NCBI GenBank assembly: GCA_051530055.1
Contig: CM121342.1
Span: 7,316,001 to 7,380,000 of the forward strand
Source: Neoechinorhynchus agilis
Taxonomy: Eukaryota; Acanthocephala
DNA length: 64,000 nt
Direction: 5' to 3'
Each line of letters starts with the position of its first letter. The first letter of the stretch is position 1. Below the pieces are notes generated by a model, which was not told where the DNA came from, ran no database searches, and saw only the letters and a list, made by a program, of their open reading frames with translations. The position numbers and the translations under genes are program-made. Of the stretch, positions 1-11,300 are shown in pieces.

Positions 1-870
1 TTGGTATAATGATTTGAGCAACGTCGATTCTACACTTAAGAGAATACAGAGCGTTCACTATCTTTGCGCATATTTACAAATCGATTGATGATCTGCACTT
101 CGATTTATTTGCCAAAAACCAAACAATTTGTGTTGCAAATAAGTTTTATTTGCTGTATTTTACATTCCTTTGGATCTGATTCCCCTTTGTTTTCCATTTT
201 TGTCCTCTGGATTAAAATTATGATTGCTATGTTTTTTCTTGAGATGCCTTTAGAAAGTAAAAACCATCCAAATTTATTGCTTTAAAAAAAAGAATATTTA
301 AGCTTAGATATAATTTAGAAACTCCGGGGATCGCGTGAACGAAAATCGAGGATTGAGCTGCAAGCAAATTACTTGGGCAGATTTTTTTGAACCTCAAGCT
401 TTGTGGCTATTAAGAAGCTAAAAAGTTGGGAAAATACTGATCGGAATCGTTGGAAATCTGCACTAAAATCTTTTATATTGCACATAAATTGTTGAATGGG
501 AGAGGTTGAACAATAAAGAAACTCCGTAAGAGGGTTCGAAATACATTTAAACTTTGCGGACACATTCACAAGTGGCCATTGAGATTATTAACCTTGACGT
601 TAAATCTTTATTAATAATTAAACGGGCGACTTTAACCTTTTTGCTTCATATTTTTCGTGTACCTTTTCGAATACTACAAAATATTTTTATTCTTTTAAAC
701 GACTAGAAATCGGTCTCAGTTGTCAAAGAATATTGACTGAGTAAAATTCTAATCACATTTTATTCCGTGAACTCTTTCCAGTAAACAAAAAAGACATCAA
801 GATTCAACGAGACCTTTGGTCGATTCTCCAAAAACATCATTTCTTGATAATATATTAAAAATATTTATTC
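1..870. other. Intergenic, nothing recognised
   Basis: AT-rich sequence downstream of the Argonaute relic. The open frames are short, low in complexity and resemble no family I know. I see no repeat or RNA gene. Confidence 0.5.
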
Positions 871-872
871 TA

Positions 873-3700
873 TTAACAAAAGTACAAGAGACCACTCAGG
901 CGATCGCTAGGTGACAAAATCAGGAACTTCAATTTCTTCTCTGTAGGTTTCACTTCGTGGCTCACCTTTTCATCTCCATTTTTGACAACCAAATCATCTT
1001 CATAAAAATAATCTCGGACTGTTGGATCGCAGAGCTGCAAAAATTCTACATAATGTCTCGCCTGGAAAGCGACGTGGTGGGCATAATAACAAGGTGTCGG
1101 GATTGAGACTGAACGAAAGCATTTAGCATACAAATGGCACAAATTAAAAGTCACTTGCATAAGATTATTCTCATTAAATCCAATAGAATCATAGATTAAT
1201 CTGTACCGCGTTGGTCTCGATGTTCCTTGGATTCCCGCGTGGCTCACTAGAAATGCATCGAATATGGAATCCATGCAGACTTCTGGGGAATATACGGTTC
1301 CGGGAAGTGGATTTCCGTAGGGAACATTCGGAGATGATGCCGCTTCTGGACGACAACGACGCCGAGTTTAATCTCGTTCCCCATTCCTTCTCTTCGGCAG
1401 GCTTCTATTATGCCATTGACTTGGAATCGATTGACTAAGTCGAGTTGATTATCGGAAACGCCATCTCGGTACAAAAGGATTCGGTCCGGCAAACATTTGT
1501 TTCGCTCTCGATACTTTCCCAGTATCTTTTGCATTATTGTTTCTAAGTTATAAACAATTTGTATACTTTGAAGCTTGAGGATTTTTCTGAAGGGAAATCT
1601 CGGTAACATTGGAATGAGGAACAAAGTCAACCGAAGCTACAACGGCGGCTATCGATACTCGGCAAATGTGTCCTTGACTATTCAGAACCCGATGGGTAGC
1701 ATCGAGACCGACAAACATGGTCTTTCCGTAATTTCCAATTTGTGGATTAAACTTAAATGGCACTGGATTTCGTGTTAGACTCACGTTAACACCGCCGAGC
1801 TTTGCACAAAGTTTGTTACAAATATTTACGATCACCTGACCGTCCGGATTACCGCTCCTATCTCGTCTTTTTATCGCTTTGTCAGTGATGAACTGAGTAA
1901 TCGATCCGCTGATTAGTTCCGCCGCAGACTTAACTGATGAATATTGGTAGTTGTTCCGTCGTGCAAAAAAGAATGTCACTTTTGTAGTATTTCCTGATAA
2001 GATATATCGAAGAAATCGAACGTTAAATTCGTCTCGAAGCTAAATATGACGATGTCCATTTTCAGCCAGATCGATTCCATATCTTCGTGCCGTTTCAATC
2101 AGTCTCTTTAAGAATTGCTGGACGCTATCCTCGTCTATTGACAGATTATCCGGAAAAATGTAATAAGACCATGTCAAGTCTTTTCCAACTCCTTTAAAGA
2201 ATGAAAATTCTTTACCGGCATTCCAGGCTCCATAATGCTTCTGATATTTTATTTGACCTTGAGAATGATAAATCATTGGTATCGGTAAAAGACCGGCATC
2301 GACTACAGCCATACGATCGGATACTTCAAGTCTCCATTCTTTAAGATATTTCGCACACTCGGTGTTCTTTTTTGATTGCAAATACATTAATTTCGAATCA
2401 ATATTAAACTTCATCTGAGTCGGAGAAAGTGCTGTTCTTTTAATAATATCCGCCATTTGATTTTTAAGTTCTTCGTTCTGAACCTTTCGTGCTGCGAGAT
2501 ATACAAATTCTAATGAAACTACGGCATTTCCTCTTTTACCCGTCGCCACGGTCACAAAAAATGAGGCAAACAATCATGGCCGTAATGTTCTTCGAAAAAA
2601 TGACGAACGCTAATATTCGATTAACTATCGTCATTGTTTAAAACGAATTTGTATTCAAAGGGTGATTCCATCTTAAAGGAATTAAAGGTGGCGTACCGCT
2701 TATGCTTCCCTTCCGAATCATATTTTACAATGATCTTTGTTCGGTCCTTCGAAAATTCACTAATCGATTGTAATAATTGAGGATTAGTTTTGCTGGCGGT
2801 TAAATCGTCTTCCGATATTCCTTTTTTCCGAAGGAAATCAAGCAACGATATTTCGGGTGCGATAACTGCATTTGCGACATCGACATTCAATGCTATAGCG
2901 TCGAATGCAATCACGGCACTGGCGAAGATTCCGAATCGAGTCGATGAGGGTGGATCATTTAAAGGAAAAAAAGATCTCCCAAAGTTAATTAGAAGATTCG
3001 TTAGTGCGAATTTAAGGACAATATCGATTATTGCCATCTGCGGACGGAGTGCAACAGATTTTCCGATCATGTTTCTTATCAATGTAATGTCCTGCTCCAT
3101 ATCGATTTCATTGGTTTTCTTAAATATAACCAGGTACTTTTCAGAGACGAGTATTGAACACTCATCCCTGCCTGTGGCGAAATCGCTAAGTGAGTAAACC
3201 ACACGACCACCGTTGTATACAGTTCGGTACTTGAATTCTTTTTCAAGATCATTTGCCATTTTCAATATCGCTTTTTTAATTATAATTCGCTGTTTTAATG
3301 AAGATAAGACGTTTTCTCCGTTTGGGTTAGTGACACCCAAACCTCTATCTTTATCTTCAATCCTCACATCGTACTGCTTTACTCTGAAAGGAGTTGAGTT
3401 GGTCAGTGGAAAATAATTGATCATCATTTTCATTGACTTATTTAATTTTTGTACAGTAAACATTTTTTGGACGTGTTTCAACGCTGCGTTCTTGTCGCAG
3501 CGTATCTATTTCTAAACATTCAAAATCATTAGGTTTAAAAATATGGTTCGACATTATGGGATTCATCTATCGACATATTAATTATTTTGCTTTTTCCATT
3601 ATATTGTCTTTGTGGTTCTGCATCGTTCCCCCTTTGACCTTGATTTCTCTGGTACTGTCCACGGTTTGGCCATCTCCCGCCTCGATCTAATTTTATGTTT
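873..3700 (-). pseudogene. Argonaute (AGO clade) pseudogene, nearly full length
   Basis: Reading the minus strand from about 3700, an Arg/Gly/Gln-rich segment (about 3690-3560) precedes an N domain (MMINYFPL at about 3425), linker and PAZ-like region (3481-2621), PAZ-MID (2573-2040) and PIWI domain (1979-873). PIWI landmarks are clear: GLDATH at about 1700, YRDGVSD at about 1475, VVVQKRHH at about 1370, LVSHAGIQGTSRP at about 1225, and YYAHHVAF at about 1080. They supply the Asp, Asp and His of the slicer triad, so the ancestor was probably slicer-competent. The frame is not open. The protein reads on through in-frame stops near 2621 and 2040 and changes frame near 2550 (T run), 1570 (A run) and 1255. 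Canonical introns do not account for these. Either it is a pseudogene or the assembly has uncorrected indels; two nonsense codons favour decay. It lies 3' of a Tudor fragment on the same strand. Confidence 0.85.
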
Positions 3701-4457
3701 ATTTATCCTCCAATTTTCTCTCTATATCGTCATGAATGCTAACCGCTAACCAAACCAGTGGATTTTCTCTAATCATCAACAACATAATAATCGAAATTAT
3801 AGCCGAAATAAAAACATGTAATTAAAGCCAGAACTCGAAAATCCAACTTTAACGTAAGGCTTTAAACTGTGAAATAATTTTATTTACAGAAAACACAGAA
3901 ACTCTTGCAGCGCTTTAAGCAGCATTAAAACTCGGACGAACTCGCCTAGTTGTTCAGTTGCGAGTCGTCCATTGTATTGGCATGTTCGCTATTTTGTCCA
4001 TTCGTTGTATCCTCTGATTGTCCGTTTGATTTATCAAATACCAACAAATGCGATAAAGATTTTTCCAATGGTTGCAATCCATACGACTTTTTAATCGATA
4101 GCTTCACCACAAATGATTGTCGCGAAACGTCGTAGCCAATAATCTTTGCGATTAGTCGTTCCTTTTGTGCGAATCGAGTGTCCATTTGCCGAAACCGATA
4201 CTCTAACGGTCCTTGAGCCATTTCTTTAGTTGAACATCCATCCAAATGACACTTAAAAATCGTCTTTCGAATAGCGAGTATCGATGGGGAAGCAACGTAG
4301 CACATTAATTTAGAAACAAACCGTATCTTTCCGGAATCTACTTCTTCGACAAGAAATCTATGACCCTGGTCCTCCAGGATCTTTACTCTTTTGAATGATT
4401 TATCGGAATCTTTGACGAGACAATAATGGCCAGGATAAAGTTCTCTCGATACCTCCT
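3095..4457 (-). repeat. Segmental duplication, copy 1 (Tudor 3' half + Argonaute 5' part)
   Basis: This block is nearly identical, in reverse complement, to 33212-34615. It spans the second half of the Tudor gene, the intergenic spacer and the Argonaute N-terminal coding region. The spacer differs by small indels, including about 25-45 extra bases in the other copy near 33870. The outer edge at 4457 meets an RTE scrap through the short shared string AGGAGG; the inner edge at 3095 is where the other copy stops matching, after ATATGGAG. Confidence 0.85.
3946..4457 (-). pseudogene. Tudor-domain gene, 5'-truncated copy
   Basis: It encodes the C-terminal 170 residues of the Tudor protein at 32551-33723, with only a few substitutions (for example Asp for Tyr in HLDGCS, and Gln for Lys in YGLQP). 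It keeps the second degenerate Tudor segment (CLVKDSDKSFKRVKILED) and the acidic/Asn-rich tail, ending at the same stop. The N-terminal canonical Tudor domain is missing: upstream of 4457 the reading frame runs into RTE endonuclease sequence, giving an accidental chimeric start MEVK. It is therefore a truncated copy, unlikely to be functional. Confidence 0.85.
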
Positions 4458-4554
4458 TTTTCACTTCCATTACATCGTCGACTAGATCTTTAGCGATTAC
4501 AATACCGACCCTGTTTCTACCACTTGTTCCGCCACTATAAATTAGTTTATAACT
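4458..4554 (-). mobile_element. RTE-type LINE scrap, 97 bp
   Basis: Matches 27355-27452 of the RTE element almost base for base. On the minus strand it encodes part of the APE-like endonuclease domain (GGTSGRNRVGIVI, then MEVK). It is sandwiched between the truncated Tudor gene and the zinc-knuckle LINE and is too short to be an independent insertion, so it is more likely a junction remnant. Confidence 0.85.
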
Positions 4555-4737
4555 ACTGCAGACATATTGGTTTCCTCAGGTCGTGCTATCATGTCACACT
4601 GGGTGACCTTCTCCAGGTAGTCAATTTACGACTTCAACCTGACTGCCAAAAATGCTCTGTATGGGGACATGCGGAATCAGGCTGCAAGTCTTCGCCGAGA
4701 TGCATCTTTTGCGCTGGCTCCCACCATAAAAAGGACT

Positions 4738-4955
4738 TTTTATTTGTTGATAGGAGAGATAAATGAAATTAATATTTTATTGGATATTTCGATCCACTAT
4801 CTCGGATCTTCTTCAGCGATTGCTTGTAAGTATTTAAGACAGCACTAACACATATTTAAAAACTCACAAGCAATCGCTGAAGAAGATCCGAGATAGTGGA
4901 TCGAAATATCCAATAAAATATTAATTTCATTTATCTCTCCTATCAACAATCAACA
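4738..4955. mobile_element. Foldback/MITE-like element with about 85-bp inverted arms
   Basis: Arms at about 4745-4831 and 4864-4949 are near-perfect reverse complements (GATCCACTATCTCGGATC in the left arm), separated by a loop of about 30 bases. A 12-bp direct repeat ATAAAAAGGACT flanks it (4726-4737 and 4956-4967), consistent with a target-site duplication. Removing the element plus one repeat restores LINE-B ORF1 in frame (HHKKDCKAQDNPL), so it inserted into a then-intact zinc-knuckle ORF. It encodes nothing. The copy at 37058-37261 lacks the left tip. Confidence 0.85.
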
Positions 4956-6644
4956 ATAAAAAGGACTGTAAGGCACAGGATAATCCTCTCCGCGCAAATT
5001 GTGGAAAGAGACATCCACCAGCCTTTGCTAGGAAGTGCAAGTCTCACACAATCCTTCATGGATACAGAGAATAGTAAGGGACGGGCTACTTACAATCCTC
5101 ATCCAGTTCACAGTGCTGACAACACTAAACAATCTGTTCGTAAGAAAGTGAAGCCTTGTACCTTGGAGGACATTTCACTTTTTCCTACTGACTCTATTAC
5201 TATATCCCACTCCTCATCCAAAGGAGTTTAAACTTTGAAAACGAATTCTCTTAAAATCCATGCTTGCGTGGATTGTTGAGAGACTGACAAATCCGGATTT
5301 TGCTTCTCATGCAAATGGACTCTCCTTACAGGAAAATTCCTCATTTAATAAAATTAGGGAAATGATTAATTTCTCTTCTACGAAAAGACAAATCTCACCT
5401 TACTCTAGAGAATTGGACGAATCAAATCCAAAACGTAACAGATCTTAATATAACGGCAGAGCCTCTATGGACCCCTGACTCAAATTTTTCTTTTATAACA
5501 CATAATGCCTTTAGAGCATATAAACTCCCCACTCACCTTTCTGACTGTATAAACTCTTCTTATACGGATCTTCTCTTTTTTCAAGAAACTGGTCCATTAT
5601 CCATTTTTACATCCAATAACTATAAGTGCTTTCTCTTATCTCCACGTCTTACTAATCCCTCATCCAGTATAGGATTTTCCGGCGGACTTCAACTTTTTAT
5701 TCTGGATAAGTATGCCCTCAAGCTGCTCTTTCAGGAGAAGAACGAGATCTTTGCGATACAGATCGTGTCTATTAAAAACCCTCTATACGGTTCCTTCTCA
5801 CCCTCTAATCCCCTTTTAACGATATGCAATCTCTATATTCAACCCAAGAAAGTTAACTCTTTTACCAAAATGTATATTAACTTCTTATTATTTTGGGATC
5901 CCGACTTTATAGTTTTTTTCTCAGGCCTCGGACCGTTCTTTAAATCTCAAGACTTTTTATTACCTAAATTTCCATCTTTTCATAACTTTAGTTCAATCAG
6001 GCACTCCTTTTTGGATGGTGCAATTCTTAAAAAGAAATTTCTTTTATCCCTCTCATCAATTACAGGTCCAGTATCTCCTGGGACATGATTTTATTTCAAT
6101 CTAACGGACTCTCACTTAGAGATTTTATTATTTTAAATGACATATCCATACGAAATTTTAATAATGAACTTAGTTCCTTGCTCTCTAAAAGGAACTTGAT
6201 TTCTTTTAGCATCTTTAACGACCTCATTTTACTTTCTGTAAAGAAACATCTTATCACTCAATCTTACATTAAGCGTCCTCCTCTATGTAGGACTGCAAAT
6301 ATTTTTTGATAAAAAAGAAATCATTGCTAATCTTTTTAATAACAAAACTCTTCATGATTTCTTCATGAAGAAATTTTACACTGAAAAATTCCTCTTTCAA
6401 ATTGAACAGGAGAAGAAAACCCTAGTGAATCTCAAACCTTTCGGCAAAGGTTTTTGGTCCACCATTTTAAACAAAAAACCATCCTGTTGGAGAGCAAAAG
6501 CTGCCAATTGGATTGGTTCAATTTCTTATCCCAAGGTGATTGAGGAAATTTTAAATGCGCATACATTCTCGGCTTACGTGAGCCCCTCCTCTTCCCATTT
6601 TTAATAAAAAATTATTCTCTTGGAACTTAGACATTAATTTCCTA

Positions 6645-7474
6645 TTGGAATCGTGCAGATCTCACGGTTCCGTGTCTAATAACTCAATGAGCTGCTCCCC
6701 GAAAATCATCGCTGCTATTAGCGATGAGATTAAATTTTTATTCTTTTCAAAATTAAAATTTACAAAACTAGATTTTGATGATCTTCTTCATATTAATATA
6801 GTGAAGAAAGTCTTTTTACCAAAAACCAAGGGAATTATTTCAAAACCGGCTCATATTCGAGTAATTTCAATTCAGAATCCTATAATCTCTTGCATAGAAA
6901 GAGTCGTAAATAGACTTTTATACGGGTTTTTGGAAACTAAGAAGCTTATTCCTTCTTACTTCCATGGTTTTATCATAGGTAAAGGCGTGAACACTTTACT
7001 TGATACCCTTAACTGTATGAACAATATTAAATTTGTTCAAAAAATTCTTATTCAGCTTGACCTGAACAAAGCATTTGATGCTTTGGATAGAACCTTTTTA
7101 TACAAAGCTCTTGAGGAGCTAAAAATTTCTCTGAATCTTATATATAAAATTAATTACTTACTTGAATCAAAGTCCTTTTATTATGAGGTGGATCCCTCAA
7201 AAACCAAATTCTTTTCCCGTTTGGGGGTCCCCCAAGGCTCTCCACTATCCCCTACTCTTTTCCTTATCTGCCTTATTTTTATCTTTAAGAAATTGAAACT
7301 ACCCAGGGGTATCCTTCTTCTTATATATGCCGACGATATCTTTCTCTTCTGCAAGGCCAGGTCTTGTCCCACTCTTTTATGCAACATTCAAGCAGCTCTG
7401 AGTACCCTTAGCTCAGAGTTGAAATTGGCTAATCTAGCCATCAATGCCAATAAAACCTTTTTATCCCCATCACT
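6645..7474 (+). pseudogene. LINE-B reverse transcriptase domain (fragment)
   Basis: An open frame of 276 residues containing RT motifs in order: FLPKTKG, HIRVISIQNPI (finger), FIIGKGVNTLLD, LIQLDLNKAFDALDR (motif A with the catalytic Asp), GVPQGSPLSPTLF (motif B') and LIYADDIFLF (motif C, YADD). It would copy the element RNA at a nicked target. The thumb and the rest of the C-terminus are lost at the junction with the next LINE at 7474, so this copy cannot be active. The start given is only the start of the open frame. Confidence 0.85.
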
Positions 7475-10361
7475 AACTTAAGCCCGCTCATGCCAACGGA
7501 GGCAGATCTCTTCCCTCCGCCCACTTCGCCCTCGATTTCGACTCGCTGTACTGTATGCGATCGCGTCATAGGCGTGACGATAAGTGGGCTCATTCGAAAA
7601 CATGGCCCGGTACGATCTCGATGCCCTGGATCTTCCCTTCCACCAGTGTTGAACAAACCTTTTATCATCGACAGTCTCAAAACTCAAAATGTGATGAAGC
7701 GCCTCTTACAATATCTTCCAAAAACGGTCTTGAAGAGGATTCCAAAAGGAGCCAGGAATAGCTGCTGTGAAATGTTCTCGAAGCTGCTGGCAAACTGCCT
7801 ATCTGAACCGACGAATACAAACTATTCACGTTTATTCGCCTTTCCAAAATTGGTTCTGAGTACTAGCCGTGACCCCGAGTCCAACCTCACGACCACCATC
7901 AAGCAGCGGATAACCAATTTTGATCGACTTTTTGAGGAGGCTGTGACGAAAAGTTACAATAATCAAACTCTTGCCAAGAAACGTCCAGAAGGACCCTTCG
8001 GCCGTCCTTATAATTTGAGTAATAGGATTTCTGCCAAATTGGCAGACGCAGATGTCCGTGGAGCGGTCAGGTTACTCAGTTCCATAGCTACGTTTGCGGA
8101 CAACGACCGCTCGACACTGGAGACGTTGAGAAGTAAGCATCCTTCAGCTTTGCCACCGATTTTGCCCCCGATACCGGAAAAGTCGCGTCAATCGACGAGG
8201 TGCACGCGGGAGGAACTTAGATGTGCTGTATCCTCGTTCCCCAATGGGTCGGGACATGGACCCGACGGACTTCGACCCCAACACATCAAGGATATGTTGG
8301 GATTTGGAACGGGAGTGATGGGAATGAAGCTCGAAACCGAACTCGTTAATGTGGTCGACGAAATCATAAATGGACCTCTCCCACTTGAAGCAACGAATTT
8401 TCTATTTTCGGCATCTCTTTGTGCCTTTTCCAAATCAAACGGAGATATTCGTCCGATAGCTGTGGGCTGCACTCTAAGACGTTTGGCAGAGCGAAAGTGT
8501 AGGTGGGCAACTCAGACCTTTTCAGTTGGGCTGCTGTACTCCATGTGGAGCAGAAGCGATAGTGCACTCCACACGTACCTATATCGACGCCTCTGCCACC
8601 CCAACGGTTGTCCTAAAAGTCGATTTTTCGAACGCCTTTACAGTCGATCGAACAGCCTTGCTAAGTACCATTGCTCGAGAATTACCTGAAGCCTATGAAT
8701 ACTTTGTGAAGGCGTATGGTTCTAAGACACCTCTACATTTCAACGAGCACACCATTTGGTCCGAAACAGGCCTGCAACAAGGCGATCCTCTCGGCCCCAT
8801 AGGATTTTCCTTAACAACCAATGGAATATCTCGTAAGCTCAAGGCAAGTTTGAACGTCTGGTACTTGGATGACGCGACATTGGGCGGTGACCCAAAGACG
8901 GTTCTAGAAGACCTGCAATCCCTGCTTGTTTCTGCTGCGGAATTGGGCCTACGTGTCAACCCCGCGAAGTGTGAACTATTGCCACTAAATATTTCACATT
9001 CTCACATGGCGGATATAATGCAGTCCTTCGAATCCGTTGCCCCAGGAATCCGATTAATCAACCGGCAAAGCTTCACTCTTCTCGGCAGTTGCGTCCTGGA
9101 TGCGAACATAGATCGCGAGATTGAAGAAGAGCTCCCTAAACTGGATCTTTTGTGCTCCCGCGTTCAAGAATTGAATGCACACGAAGCTCTCTTCTTGGTG
9201 AGAAACTGCCTATACATACCGAAGCTTATGTTCAAGATGAGAGCAGCCCCGTACTTCCGACACACCAAACGTCTCCTTGACTTAGATGGTTTGATGAAAA
9301 AGCATCTTGAAAAGGTAACGAACTGCGCCATCACTGATGAAGCTTGGCAACAAGCTGCCCTTCCGATCAAATACGGAGGTTTAGGCTTACGAAGTGTGGC
9401 TGGTTTGGCCCTTCCGGCATTCGTATCCTCGATGCACAAGACGGAGGAATTACAGGGGGAAATTCTTTTAAACAGAATGCCGAAGCCAAGCAAACTTTTG
9501 AAATAGGGGGTCACATCATGGCTCTCGCAGACCGGTCTGCAACAAGCTCCAACCAACGCGCACGAACAATCTGCTTGGGATAACCCCTTAATCCTGACGG
9601 CTCACAACAAACTAAAAGGCCAGATGGACGAGATGTCTCAAGCTAGACTTGTGGCCAGTTCCTCGAAGGAGTCAGGCGCATGGTTGAACGTTTTGCCAAT
9701 TGGTACTTTGGGAACTTTGCTGGACGACGAGACAGTTCGAATAGTCGTCGCTCTACGTTTAGGACTTCCAACCTGTGCCCCACACCAGTGCCGATGTGGA
9801 ATAAAAGTTGACGTGCTCGGGAGACATGGACTCTACTGCAAGAGATCGAGCGGTCGTTTCCCAAGGCACGCAGAGCTCAACGCGATCATTAGCAGAGCTC
9901 TGAACTCGATCCACGTTCCAACCATCCTGGAGCCCAATCAGCTCTGTCGCTCGGATGGTAAGCGTCCCGACGGTATAACCGTTTTCCCTTGGAAAGAAGG
10001 GAAGAGTCTAATTTGGGACGCAACATGCGTGGACTCACTCGCCCTGTCCAACCGGCAAGATGCTTTAGCGGAGACGGGAGGAGCAGCGAGTGCCGCCGAA
10101 AGGAGGAAAGCGGAGAAATACAATGAGCTCAAACAAAATTACATTTTCCTTCCTTTCGGCGTGGAGACACAAGGGGCGCTGGGATCTTCGGCACGAAGCT
10201 TTTGTGCCGAACTCGGAAGACGACTTGCAGCAGAAACAGGGGAGCGACGCGAGAGGATTTTCCTGATACAAAGAATAAGCCTCGCAATCCAACGAGGAAA
10301 TGCGGTCAGCGTCCGGGGGGCGATTTAATCATTTTAAAATAAATTGAAACTTTAAAAAAAG
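7475..10361 (+). mobile_element. R2-like non-LTR retrotransposon with C-terminal restriction-like nuclease ('LINE-C')
   Basis: One long ORF2-type protein, now in two frames (7490-about 8500 and about 8500-10328). Order: a C2HC-like N-terminal finger (CTVCDRVIG, then RKHGPVRSRC); RT motifs GSGHGPDGLRPQHIKDM, DIRPIAVGCTLRRLA, VVLKVDFSNAF, ETGLQQGDPLGPIGF and WYLDDATLGGD (catalytic LDD in place of YADD); a Cys/His segment (CRCGIKVDVLGRHGLYC); and RPDGIT followed by LIWDATCVD, the PD and D-x(n) pattern of restriction-like endonucleases. There is one frameshift near 8500 and one in-frame TAG near 9506, with homology continuing on both sides. The A-rich 3' end lies at about 10355. It replaces the 3' part of LINE-B and abuts repeat D. 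Element type is secure; the exact clade is not. Confidence 0.8.
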
Positions 10362-11300
10362 AATTTAACCGAGATATTTAGACGACTTGCTACTGTCCTA
10401 TAGGAGACGCTTTGAAGTGGATAAAATGGAACAGAGGCTTAATACTATGGATACAACCGAGCGATTAAATGTGACGATTGGCGACCCGGTGGATTATTTT
10501 CCCTGTCATCAGCTTACCATTCAAGGATAGCCACATAGCCTTGCAAGAAAGCCATAATCATGCATCGGGATTCTCACAATCCTCTTGGGCGATGAAGCAA
10601 GCGATCTGTACTGCGATGGAGAAGACTGCAAGGATTTGCTCATCTTAACCGGAGGCTAAAAGGATCGCCAATAAAGGTTTCGAACAGAATGTTCGCTTAA
10701 GACGAATATTGGGATCGGGAAATTAAGGGGCTTCCGAGCTGAAACGGTTGACGGACGTTCGAATAAGAAGGAAATCAAAAGCGACTCCTTGCCGATCCTC
10801 ATTATCCCATTTGCTAGAGAGAAATTCACGAGCGACATCAAGAGGCTCTTAAAAGGGGGCAGGATTAGAGGATCGATAAGTTAAGAGGACCTCTATAACA
10901 TTTCGCCGGATTCCAACTAAAAGAACCCATCACAAGGAAGTGCCACAGTTTTCGATATCGTTTGTAATGTAAAAGGATGCGGGCGACAAGCCCTAAGTTT
11001 GGACCATTGCGACAAAATCACTTTTCATGAGGTTCAATGTTGTCTACAGAACTTACTGTGTTCAATGCGAACAGAAACACATTCGAGTCGTGTACATTTT
11101 GAATTGTCACGAAACGAATTGAACCAAAACGCGGCTTCCATTGGTCAAACACCACTCAAAGTTCCACTCAAGTCAAGGATTCAAACTTTCGACTTTCTGC
11201 TCGGCGATTAGACCTTCACGAAATGGACAAAATCCAATGCAAAAATGTACAAAACAGTCCTCTGCGTTCATCTTTTTTCATTGAACGAACTAATCAAATT
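10362..11300 (+). repeat. Repeat D, copy 1
   Basis: About 940 bp that is about 95% the same by eye as 17756-18640. The same sequence leads into the orphan gene at the other copy, but here no orphan gene follows. It begins exactly after the A-rich tail of LINE-C. A short frame (YLDDLLLSYRRRFEVDKMEQ in copy 2) is disrupted here. No known family. Confidence 0.75.

Larger units (their letters stand above)
4555..7474 (+). mobile_element. Zinc-knuckle APE-type LINE ('LINE-B'), copy 1, degenerate
   Basis: A non-LTR retrotransposon, Jockey/CR1-like in layout. ORF1 ends in CCHC knuckles (CQKCSVWGHAESGC at about 4640, then CIFCAGSHHKKD). ORF2 begins near 5450 with an apurinic-endonuclease-like domain (LFFQETGPL, then FSGGLQLF) and continues into a reverse transcriptase at 6645-7474. 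ORF2 is broken into several frames (stops or shifts near 5690-5760, 6085, 6309, 6604). The 3' part is missing: at 7474 it is cut by an R2-like LINE. From 4752 to 7474 it matches 37058-39782 almost perfectly, including the same disruptions. That implies duplication of a dead element rather than two insertions. Confidence 0.85.

Noticed and set aside
64-285. 73-codon frame at the left edge
   Set aside because: Low-complexity hydrophobic composition, no homology, no splice context.
873-3481. Reassigned stop codons (TAA/TAG as Gln) to explain in-frame stops in Argonaute, SLC22-like and LINE frames
   Set aside because: GTF2E2, the Tudor gene, SART1 and the orphan ORF are long, use CAA/CAG for Gln without internal TAA/TAG, and two of them end in TAG. 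One-base shifts also accompany the stops, so decay or assembly error fits better.
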